Shown piece after piece: positions 7,574-15,309 of a stretch of 64,000 nt of DNA. A program made the position numbers and the translations under genes. The stretch is taken from the NCBI GenBank assembly GCA_016196925.1, contig JACPWS010000047.1, positions 1-64,000 on the forward strand. The letters are read 5' to 3'. Under the pieces are notes generated by a model. It saw nothing but the letters and a program-made list of their open reading frames with translations. It made no database searches and had not been told where the DNA came from. This stretch comes from Burkholderiales bacterium. GTDB lineage: Bacteria > Pseudomonadota > Gammaproteobacteria > Burkholderiales > Burkholderiaceae_D. The number at the start of each line of letters is the position of its first letter. Position 1 is the first letter of the stretch.

Positions 7574-9964
7574 TTAAGCAGGCAATTTCACTTGCAGCCT
7601 GAGCCCGGTTCTCTTGCCCCAGCTCACGGGGATAGTCAGTGCATGCCGGTCCGCATCCCAGCTGAATTCCAGCGGCTTGCCTTGCAACAGCACTTGCTGC
7701 GGTCTGGCCGCGACATTGTGCACGATCAGCGAGACTTTTCTATTCTGCGCCCGATACGCCTTGCCGTCGCGCGCCTGCAGGGAAATCGACAGCGTATTGT
7801 TTTTCCAGACGCTGCCGAACTGCAGCAGGCTGGCAGCGCCCTGCTCGTACGCTTGTGCGGTGGCGCCGTCGTCGTCGTACAGCTGGCCTTGGCCCCGGCC
7901 TACGGCGGCATCGTGGTAGTAATGCAGATCGAATTCCTTAGCGGAATACTCGCCGGTGTTGCGTACCGGCTTGCTCATCGGGATGAAAGCGCCGGCCCGG
8001 ACAAACACCGGAATATGATCGCCCGCCAGCGCCAGCGTCTGCGTGCTGCCGCCCTGGTATTTTTGTCCGCTGTAAAAATCGACCCAATTATTCTTAGCCG
8101 GGAAATACACGCTGGCTTGTTGCGCACCGGCCTGCAGGACGGGATACACCAGGAAATCATTGCCCCATAAATAGCTGTCGGCCACCGCGAACAGTTTTTC
8201 ATTGTGCGGCTCGGCGTAAAACAGCGGGCGCATAAAAGGCAGGCCGCGCTGGTTATTCTCGAAGGCCAGCGTGTAGTTATACGGCAGCAGGCGGTAGCGC
8301 AGCTCGATCGCGGCCTTCGCCAAGGCCCTGGTTTTCGGTTCGCGCAACACCGGTTCGGACGCGACTTCTTCCTGCGCATGCGGGCGGAACACCGGCTGGA
8401 ACACGCCGTATTGCAGCCAGCGCGTGTACAGTTCGTCGTCCAGATTCGCGCCGGCGAAGCCGCCCAGATCGGAGTGCATATACGCCATGCCCTGCAGGCC
8501 CATCTGCAGCGCGATTTCCGGCTGCGAGCGCAAGCCGCCCCAAGTGCGGTTGACGTCGCCCGACCACGGGATCATGCCGTAGCGTTGCGAGCCGGAATAG
8601 CCGGAGCGCATCAGGATGAAAGGCCGCTCGTTCGGGAATTCTTTGCGGTAGCCGTCGGCGATCAGCTTGGCCCAGTTGTGGCCATAGACATTGTGTAACT
8701 GGTCGGCCGAGCCGGTCTTGTGCTGCAACGCGGCCGGATGCACTTCCGGCTCGCCCAGATCGCCCCACCAGCCGGCCACGCCTTGCCGCTTCAGGTCTTT
8801 ATAGATATTCCAGAACCAGTCCTGCGCCGGCGGATTGAAGATGTCGATCAGGCCGGTATTCCCGAAATAAAAATCGTAAGTGAACGGCTGGCCGCTCTTG
8901 TCGGTGGCCAGGATATTTTTCTGCACCGCTTCCTGCCATTTGCCTGAAGTGGTCAGGATAAACGGCTCGGTGATCAGCACGGTCTTGACGCCCCTGGCGG
9001 CAAAATCCGCTATCATTTTTTGCGGCTGCGGGAAATTATCCTGGTCGAATTCCAGGTTGCCCATCGTGCCCTTGATGTCTTTGCCGAACCAGTACAGGTC
9101 GAAAATAATGGCATCCACCGGGATTTGTTCGGCCTGGAATTTATCCAGGATGCTGCGCGCCTCGGCCTCGGAGTGGTAACCGAAGCGGCTGGCGAAATTG
9201 CCGAAAGTCCAGCGCGGCGGCAGCGGCTGGCGGCCGGTCAGGCTGGTGTAATTGCCGACCAGATCTTCCCAGCTGTCGCCGGCGATCACCTGGTAAGTTT
9301 TCCTGCCGCTGATGGTTTCGTAGGCCAGCACATTCTCGTGCTTGCTATCGAGGTCCAGATACCCTATGGGCGCATTGTCAAAATGGATGCCATACATCCT
9401 GGAAGAAAACACCAGGGGCATCGCGAAGTTCATCTGCTGCGAGCGCTCTTCGTAACCGTAGTGCGCCTTGTTATACAGCGGCAGCCGGTTGCCGCGCCGG
9501 TTCATGCCCAGCGCGCGCGCGCCGGCACCGTACAGGGCTTCGCTGGCGTCCAGATTAAAGTCCAGCAGCTCCGCGCCGTCTTTTTTGGCGTAGCCGTTTT
9601 TCTCGGAAATCAGCGGTTTGCCTTTGTAGGCATAGCTGATCTGGAAAGGCGACCTGGTGATGCTGACCAGCATGTCAGCGGCCGTATATTCCAGCTTGCC
9701 GGGCGTGACTTTCAGCTTAGTCTTGAGCGGCGCCGGCTGCAGCACCACTGCATGCGACTCGGAATTGAAAGTCTCGCCGTTCGGAATGAACGTAGTCTCT
9801 ATGATCTTGCCACTGTAAGGCTGGATCAGATAGCGGCCGTCGTTGGTGACGATCTCCAGATGGCCGGCCTTATCGACGTAACTCAGCACGGTCCGGCCGG
9901 CGTTTTGCGCGGCGACGAAAGGGGTCGCCAGCAGCGCGACGATTGCGATCAGATTTTTTTTCAT
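7574..9964 (-). CDS. Exported GH31 alpha-glucosidase
   Basis: 796 residues with an N-terminal signal peptide (KKNLIAIVALLATPFVAAQ, cleavage near residue 19), so probably periplasmic or lipid-anchored outside the cytoplasm. The GH31 fold is clear: an N-terminal beta-sandwich, then the barrel with DAIIFDLYWFG. The WWGDLGEPEVHP segment provides the predicted nucleophile Asp402, and WSGDVNRTWGGL provides the acid/base Asp470. ADSYLWGNDFLVYPVL marks the end of the barrel. It should release glucose from maltodextrin ends, working with the amylase encoded directly upstream. Alpha-xylosidase activity is possible for this family, but the locus favours alpha-glucosides. Confidence 0.93.
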   Translation of the reverse strand: MKKNLIAIVALLATPFVAAQNAGRTVLSYVDKAGHLEIVTNDGRYLIQPYSGKIIETTFIPNGETFNSESHAVVLQPAPLKTKLKVTPGKLEYTAADMLVSITRSPFQISYAYKGKPLISEKNGYAKKDGAELLDFNLDASEALYGAGARALGMNRRGNRLPLYNKAHYGYEERSQQMNFAMPLVFSSRMYGIHFDNAPIGYLDLDSKHENVLAYETISGRKTYQVIAGDSWEDLVGNYTSLTGRQPLPPRWTFGNFASRFGYHSEAEARSILDKFQAEQIPVDAIIFDLYWFGKDIKGTMGNLEFDQDNFPQPQKMIADFAARGVKTVLITEPFILTTSGKWQEAVQKNILATDKSGQPFTYDFYFGNTGLIDIFNPPAQDWFWNIYKDLKRQGVAGWWGDLGEPEVHPAALQHKTGSADQLHNVYGHNWAKLIADGYRKEFPNERPFILMRSGYSGSQRYGMIPWSGDVNRTWGGLRSQPEIALQMGLQGMAYMHSDLGGFAGANLDDELYTRWLQYGVFQPVFRPHAQEEVASEPVLREPKTRALAKAAIELRYRLLPYNYTLAFENNQRGLPFMRPLFYAEPHNEKLFAVADSYLWGNDFLVYPVLQAGAQQASVYFPAKNNWVDFYSGQKYQGGSTQTLALAGDHIPVFVRAGAFIPMSKPVRNTGEYSAKEFDLHYYHDAAVGRGQGQLYDDDGATAQAYEQGAASLLQFGSVWKNNTLSISLQARDGKAYRAQNRKVSLIVHNVAARPQQVLLQGKPLEFSWDADRHALTIPVSWGKRTGLRLQVKLPA

Positions 9965-9983
9965 AAAGATTCATTCATGGACG

Positions 9984-10049
9984 GTAGGGTGCGCCATGCG
10001 CACCAAGACAAGGCTAGCGGTTTAAGGCGGTGCGCGCGGCGCCCCCTAC
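9984..10049. repeat. GTAGGGTG inverted-repeat element
   Basis: The element starts GTAGGGTGCGCCATGCGCACC and ends with GGTGCGC...CCCCCTAC, forming nested hairpins. It lies between the amylase and alpha-glucosidase genes. A related element with a different stem lies between narH and narJ (49209-49275). Confidence 0.6.
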
Positions 10050-10075
10050 GAACTGACACCGGTTTCGCGTAAAAG

Positions 10076-11758
10076 CTATTCCTGAGCGATCAAGGCAATG
10101 GCGGCCTTGCTGTCGAACTGCACCTTGCCATCCTTCACCACCGCCGTTTTACCGGAGTAGTAATCCCTGACTTTCAGGCCGTCGGCGAAGACGCCGCTGA
10201 CGCTGATCGCCTTGCGCCCGGTCTTAGGCAGATCCAGCGCCACCACCACCTTGTCGGCTATGCCGTCTTGCTGGTAAGTACGCGCAAACGTGTAAGGTGC
10301 ATCGGCCAGCTTAGTATGCAGGCCGGCGCCGACGGCAGGATGGGCGCGGCGGAACAGGCCCAGCTTGCTCCAGTGGGCGCGCACTTCCGCGACACGGTAG
10401 CCGTTCACGCTGGCCTTGCCGGCTAGGGCCTGCCAGTTCATGGGCGAGCGCAAGTTGGCGTCGCCCTCGGCGCCGGGCGCCGTCAACACGCGGGTGGTTT
10501 CGTCGCCGTAGTAAATCTGGGCGGCGCCGGGGCTCAGCAAGAGCCTGGTGCCCGCCTCGATAGGGCGCAGGCGCTGCGCATCGTAGGGGCTGCCGTCGTC
10601 ATGCGAGCTGATGTAATTCAGCACGGATTTGCCCTGCAAGGGGCCGTGCAATTTCGCCGCATAGCTGCTGAACAAGGCTTCATAGTCTTGCTTCGCATCG
10701 GACTTGAAACCGAAATTGATCATGCTGTCGAAGCCGTACCGGTAGTAATCGATCTTCTGGCCGCCATCCAGCGTAAATTGCACGCCGTCGGAAATCGTGT
10801 AGTTGTACACCTCGGCCGTCATGAAGAATTTCTGCTCGCCCAGCTTTTCGGCGGCATGCCCCTGCTTCCACTCTTCATAGGCCAGGCTGGCTTCCTGCTT
10901 CAGCTCTTGCCAGACTTCCGGTTCGGTATGCTTGACGGTATCGGCGCGGAAGCCGTCCACGCCGTACTTGCGCACCCAGTCGGCATGCCATTTGATCAGG
11001 TAGTAGCGCGGCGCGCGCGGCCAACCGGTGCGCGCAAAGAAGGCATCGAGTTCCTGCATTTCCTTTTCGTAGCGCCCTTCGGCCTTCCATTTGGCGACCA
11101 GCACGGGCGGCAAGGCCGTATCGGATTTGCTCTCGGTGCGGATGTCCGGCAAATTTTTAACCAGGGTGCAGCCGACCGTGCTGGCGGTATCCTTGTAAGT
11201 GCAGGCGGGGCCGGTGCGCACCCAGTCTTCAGGCCAGACCGTATCACTGTCGGTCACCGGACCGAGGTGGTTCATCACCACATCGAGCAAGACGCGGATG
11301 CCGTGTGCATGCGCGGTGGCGACGAATTCGCGCATCTCTTGCTCGCTGCCGAGGTTGGCGTCGACCCGGGTGAAATCCCTGGCCCAGTAGCCGTGGAAAC
11401 CGTAAGACTTGCCGCTGCCTTCATCGGTGCCGGCGTGTATCTGCTCTACCGGCGGCGTCAGCCAGATCACGTCCACGCCCAGGTCCTTGAAATACCCGGA
11501 CTTGATCTTGGCCGTGATGCCGGCCAGATCGCCGCCCAAAAAACCGCGTAAGGGCGCGGCGTCGGCCTGCCTGCCGTAGGCCAGGTCGTTGCCGGGCTTA
11601 GCGTTGTAAAACCTGTCGGTCAGCAGAAAATAGACGGTGGCGTTTTCCCACAAAAACGGCTGACGCGCAGTCCTTGCGGCAGCCTTCGCATCGGCGGCCG
11701 ATGCCATGCTGGCGCCGCAGGCCAGCAACAGAGAAAGTGTGAGGGTAGAAAGTTTCAT
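10076..11758 (-). CDS. Exported GH13 alpha-amylase
   Basis: 560 residues starting at MKLSTLTLSLLLACGASMAS, a signal peptide with cleavage near SAADA. I prefer this ATG at 11758 over an upstream start because the signal peptide begins here. The GH13 catalytic barrel is complete: DVVMNHLG (region I), GVDGFRADTVKH with nucleophile Asp273, MTAEVYN with proton donor Glu316, and ISSHDD with Asp387. The enzyme should cut alpha-1,4-glucan or maltodextrins in the periplasm, feeding the GH31 enzyme and the MFS transporter. A short C-terminal beta domain is visible. Subfamily assignment is not possible by eye. Confidence 0.93.
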   Translation of the reverse strand: MKLSTLTLSLLLACGASMASAADAKAAARTARQPFLWENATVYFLLTDRFYNAKPGNDLAYGRQADAAPLRGFLGGDLAGITAKIKSGYFKDLGVDVIWLTPPVEQIHAGTDEGSGKSYGFHGYWARDFTRVDANLGSEQEMREFVATAHAHGIRVLLDVVMNHLGPVTDSDTVWPEDWVRTGPACTYKDTASTVGCTLVKNLPDIRTESKSDTALPPVLVAKWKAEGRYEKEMQELDAFFARTGWPRAPRYYLIKWHADWVRKYGVDGFRADTVKHTEPEVWQELKQEASLAYEEWKQGHAAEKLGEQKFFMTAEVYNYTISDGVQFTLDGGQKIDYYRYGFDSMINFGFKSDAKQDYEALFSSYAAKLHGPLQGKSVLNYISSHDDGSPYDAQRLRPIEAGTRLLLSPGAAQIYYGDETTRVLTAPGAEGDANLRSPMNWQALAGKASVNGYRVAEVRAHWSKLGLFRRAHPAVGAGLHTKLADAPYTFARTYQQDGIADKVVVALDLPKTGRKAISVSGVFADGLKVRDYYSGKTAVVKDGKVQFDSKAAIALIAQE

Positions 11759-11829
11759 GTGCAGAAATCCAGGTTGGAGTGGTTCGCTGTAAATCGCTAG
11801 CAAGGGCAGCATGCGCGCACAAGGCAAGA

Positions 11830-11863
11830 CAGGGATTTGGGTAGTCAGCCACCCAAATCCCTG
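11830..11863. repeat. Perfect 13-bp inverted repeat upstream of the amylase
   Basis: CAGGGATTTGGGT and ACCCAAATCCCTG are separated by 8 bp. There is no T run, so it is more likely an operator, RNA hairpin or repeat remnant than a classical terminator. It lies between the transporter stop codon and the amylase start. Confidence 0.55.
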
Positions 11864-11923
11864 CTGCAGCTTGCGGGGAAATACAAATCCAGATAGAGGC
11901 GCCGCGCTAAAGCCGGCTGACTA

Positions 11924-13315
11924 TCACACGGCGGCCTTGGTGGCAGCGCTATCATCGGACGCATGCTCATCGTTGGCGGCCGGCGCCTGTTTCCCGGCCT
12001 CCAGCGCGACGTCTTTCACCAGCAGCGTCAGCAAGCCGGCCAGTATCATGCAGGCGCCGCCCAGCATCACGATCTTGACCGATTGGTTCTCGAAGTAATG
12101 CGTCAGGATATAGCCGAGCAAACCGGCAGCAACCAGTTGCGGAATCACGACAAAAAAGTTAAACAAGCCCATGTAATAGCCCATGCGCTTGGCTGGCAGG
12201 GAGCCGGCCAGGATGGCATAAGGCATGGTCAGCACGCTGGCCCAGGCGATACCGACACCGACCATAGGCAGCAACATCATTTCCTTGGACGTGATCAGGA
12301 ACATGCTGGCCAGGCTGGCCCCACCTATCGTCAGGCACAGCATATGCACGAATTTCCGGCTGGTGGCGCGCGCCAGCACCGGCAGCAGGAAGGCCGCCAG
12401 GGCGGACACACCGCCATACACGGAAAACATGATGCCTACCCAGTTACCGCCATCCTGATAGGCGGCCGACTGCGCATCGCTGGTGTGGAAAACCAGTTGC
12501 GCCACCGATGGCGTCGTAAACAACCACATCGAATACAGTGCGAACCAGGTAAAGAATTGCACCAGCGCCAGTTGCACCATGGTTTTCGGCATCTTGGCAA
12601 AACCGCCCAGGATTTCCACCAGGGCCTTGGCCATGCCTTGGTTACTCTTGCGCTCGGCGCGGAATTTTTCCAGATCGGTAGGCGGGATTTCATTGCTGGT
12701 GAGGACGGTCCACATCACGGACAGCGCAAACACGGCGCCGCCGACATAGAAGGCATAGCGCACGGTATCGGGAATTCCCCCATTCACCGGTACATTGCTG
12801 ACGCCCAGATAATCGGTAAATAAGGTCGGCAACAGGCCGGCGATGATGCCGCCGCAACCGATGAAAAAAGTCTGCATGGCGAAACCGGCAGTCTGTTGCG
12901 CGGGGTTCAGTTTGTCGCCGACGAAGGCGCGGAACGGCTCCATGGAAACATTGATGGCGGCATCCATCATCCACAGCACGGCCACCGCCATCCAGAGCAT
13001 GCTGGAATTCGGCATCAGGAACAAGGAAATCGCCGCCAGGATGGCGCCGATGAAGAAGAACGGACGGCGACGCCCCCATTTCGGATGCCAGGTGTTATCG
13101 CTGAGATAACCGATAATCGGTTGCACCAGCAAACCGGTCAGCGGTGCGGCGATATACAGTATCGGTATGTCGCCCATTTCCGCGCCCAACGTGGAAAAAA
13201 TCCGGGTGATATTGGCTTGCTGCAGCACAAAGCCGAACTGTATGCCGAAAAAGCCGAAGCTCATGTTCCATAGCTGCCAGAACGACAGTCTTGGCTTTAA
13301 TGAAGAAATATGCAT
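11924..13315 (-). CDS. MFS maltose/maltodextrin transporter (sucrose-proton symporter type)
   Basis: 463 residues, predicted 12 membrane segments. The N-terminus LSFWQLWNMSFGFFGIQFGF and the RRRPFFFIGAI loop after transmembrane helix 3 are typical of the GPH/SUT-type sugar-proton symporters found in maltose loci that use TonB receptors. It should move maltose across the inner membrane for the cytoplasmic phosphorylase. The gene is first in the minus-strand block that continues with the amylase and glucosidase. Its upstream region contains TGTAACTAAACTACAT, which matches a motif upstream of the TonB receptor. Confidence 0.9.
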   Translation of the reverse strand: MHISSLKPRLSFWQLWNMSFGFFGIQFGFVLQQANITRIFSTLGAEMGDIPILYIAAPLTGLLVQPIIGYLSDNTWHPKWGRRRPFFFIGAILAAISLFLMPNSSMLWMAVAVLWMMDAAINVSMEPFRAFVGDKLNPAQQTAGFAMQTFFIGCGGIIAGLLPTLFTDYLGVSNVPVNGGIPDTVRYAFYVGGAVFALSVMWTVLTSNEIPPTDLEKFRAERKSNQGMAKALVEILGGFAKMPKTMVQLALVQFFTWFALYSMWLFTTPSVAQLVFHTSDAQSAAYQDGGNWVGIMFSVYGGVSALAAFLLPVLARATSRKFVHMLCLTIGGASLASMFLITSKEMMLLPMVGVGIAWASVLTMPYAILAGSLPAKRMGYYMGLFNFFVVIPQLVAAGLLGYILTHYFENQSVKIVMLGGACMILAGLLTLLVKDVALEAGKQAPAANDEHASDDSAATKAAV

Positions 13316-13470
13316 GACAAATTGTCCCCGCTTTATTATTTAAAACTTGCTGAAACGCTCTCTTGCCGTCGCGACTTAAGCAGGCAAGGCGAAACACCCG
13401 AGCAAGCCGTCTCTCGCAACAATGGCCGGCCATCAAACTAAGATTAGCGTTTGATACTACCACAGCAAAA

Positions 13471-13486
13471 TGTAACTAAACTACAT
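13471..13486. promoter_or_regulatory. Candidate operator shared with the TonB-receptor promoter
   Basis: TGTAACTAAACTACAT matches TGTAGCTAAACTAC at 24569-24582 at all but one position of the shared 14 bases. It lies about 155 bp upstream of the MFS transporter start. The regulator is not known. Confidence 0.5.
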
Positions 13487-13845
13487 AAATCTGACAAAAG
13501 CTCAAAAATGCTTTTTCTGTCTTTTGTTGCCAACATCGGCGACGCCTTACACCTGCCATTTCCGCAATATCCCATTTGACACGAGCGACCGGCCATCCGC
13601 TCTTTCCGATGCAAAGCCAGCCCCTGCTCATGCCGAAAAATGTAATATTAATACAACTCACAATTTACCAAAAGCGTGGGCGGCGCGCCCCGTTACGGCC
13701 GCCGGCCCGGCAAAATCATGCAAACCCAAATGTTAACCATCAGAAATTAGGTTCTTATTGCAATTATGGTTTAACATGGAAGCGGCATTACGAATTTCAC
13801 ATTGTTTCGCGCTGGCACCCGATTCATCCTGACGGTGATTTCATT
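13487..13845. other. Divergent intergenic region between transporter and sensor kinase
   Basis: Apart from the TGTA/CTACA motif at its left edge, this AT-rich region shows no clear terminator, RNA gene or repeat. It should contain the promoter of the plus-strand signalling block. A longer kinase reading frame extends back to 13576, but it looks non-coding before 13846. Confidence 0.35.
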
Positions 13846-15168
13846 ATGGCCAATCAATTCGACGAATTCAGCCTGACCCCTCCGAATGCTGGCTATCCTA
13901 CAGCGGTCAACAGCGGTATCGCCGCTTCCACCGACAGCCGTCTGCAATACCTGATCGACAATACCCCTGCCATTATCTACAGCAGCGTTCCCAGCGGCGA
14001 TTTCAAGATGACTTTCGTGAGCAGCAATGCTTATCGCGTACTCGGCTATCGGCCGGAAGAAATGCTGGCCGATCCCAACTTCTGGTTCAATCACCTTCAT
14101 CCCGACGACGTGCCGCGGATTTTCTCCAGCCTGGCGATGCTGTTCACCGAAGGCGAGCGCACTTACGAATACAGGTTCATGAGCCGCGCCGGCCACTATA
14201 TCTGGATGCACGACATGCTGCGCCTGATCCGCGCTCAGGACGGCACCCCTATCGAGGTGGTCGGTTCGCTGACCGATATCACAGAGCGCAAGCAGATGGA
14301 GGAAGCCTTACAAAAAAAGGGCGAGGAACAGCAATTGCTGATTAAAAAATTGCAGGAAGCGCATGAACAGCTGCTGCAATCCGAAAAAATGGCTTCGGTA
14401 GGTCAGCTGGCGGCCGGCATCGCCCACGAAATCAATAATCCTGTCGGTTTTGTCAATTCCAATATGGGTTCGCTGCAAAGCTATGTGGAAAAGCTGTTCG
14501 ACGTCATCGCTCAATATGAAGCATTGATGAAGCAATTGCCGCAAAGGCCGGAAATTATTTCCACGATATCGGAGATCCGGGAAAAAGCGGATCTGGAATT
14601 CCTGAAAGAAGATGTGGAGGACCTGGTCAGGGAATCGATGGATGGCCTGAAGCGCGTCAAGGACATCGTCCAGTCGCTCAAGGATTTTTCCCATGTAGGC
14701 GAAACGGATTGGCAGGAAGCCGACATCCATCAAGGCATAGACAGCACGCTCAATATCGTCAAAAACGAAATCAAATATAAAGCGACGGTCATCAAAGAAT
14801 ATGGGCAGCTGCCTCTGGTTAATTGCATCATTTCCCAACTGAACCAGGTATTTATGAATTTGCTGGTCAACGCCTCGCACGCCATCAAGGAAAGCGGCAC
14901 GATCACGGTCATTACCGGCAGCCGGGACGAGTGGATATGGGTGAAGGTGTGCGATACCGGCTCAGGCATCCCGCCGGAAAATCTGACGCGGATTTTCGAG
15001 CCGTTTTTTACCACGAAACCGGTAGGCAGCGGTACCGGTCTCGGCCTGTCCTTGTCCTACGGCATCGTAAAAAAACATGGCGGAAGGATAGAAGTGCAGA
15101 GCGAAGTCGGCAAGGGCACCTGCTTCACCGTGCATTTGCCGGTGCGTCCTGAAAGCGCCGCCCGCTAA
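13846..15168 (+). CDS. PAS-domain sensor histidine kinase
   Basis: 440 residues, soluble. A PAS fold with PAC extension spans about 32-150 (ends [14 protein letters not shown]). A coiled coil follows at about 150-182. The dimerisation/phosphoacceptor helix has [12 protein letters not shown] with predicted His194, and an ATPase domain carries N-box [11 protein letters not shown]1 [10 protein letters not shown]-box FEPFFTTKP and G2 [11 protein letters not shown]. This is the [18 protein letters not shown] class of kinase. The start at MANQFDEF is preferred because upstream residues are low-complexity and basic. It has no attached receiver, so its partners are probably the receiver proteins downstream. 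The sensed signal is unknown; the PAS domain could bind heme, flavin or nothing. Confidence 0.88.
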   Translation: MANQFDEFSLTPPNAGYPTAVNSGIAASTDSRLQYLIDNTPAIIYSSVPSGDFKMTFVSSNAYRVLGYRPEEMLADPNFWFNHLHPDDVPRIFSSLAMLFTEGERTYEYRFMSRAGHYIWMHDMLRLIRAQDGTPIEVVGSLTDITERKQMEEALQKKGEEQQLLIKKLQEAHEQLLQSEKMASVGQLAAGIAHEINNPVGFVNSNMGSLQSYVEKLFDVIAQYEALMKQLPQRPEIISTISEIREKADLEFLKEDVEDLVRESMDGLKRVKDIVQSLKDFSHVGETDWQEADIHQGIDSTLNIVKNEIKYKATVIKEYGQLPLVNCIISQLNQVFMNLLVNASHAIKESGTITVITGSRDEWIWVKVCDTGSGIPPENLTRIFEPFFTTKPVGSGTGLGLSLSYGIVKKHGGRIEVQSEVGKGTCFTVHLPVRPESAAR

Positions 15169-15309
15169 GCGCGGCAAACCGGGTTTTCGTCATGATGTTT
15201 CCACGAACGGCGACTAAGCGGCCACTCGCCTTTCACGCCCGGCAGTAAGCAGCTCTGTTGGTATCGATCGATAATGACAATGTATATATCTGGCGAAGAA
15301 ATAAAAAAT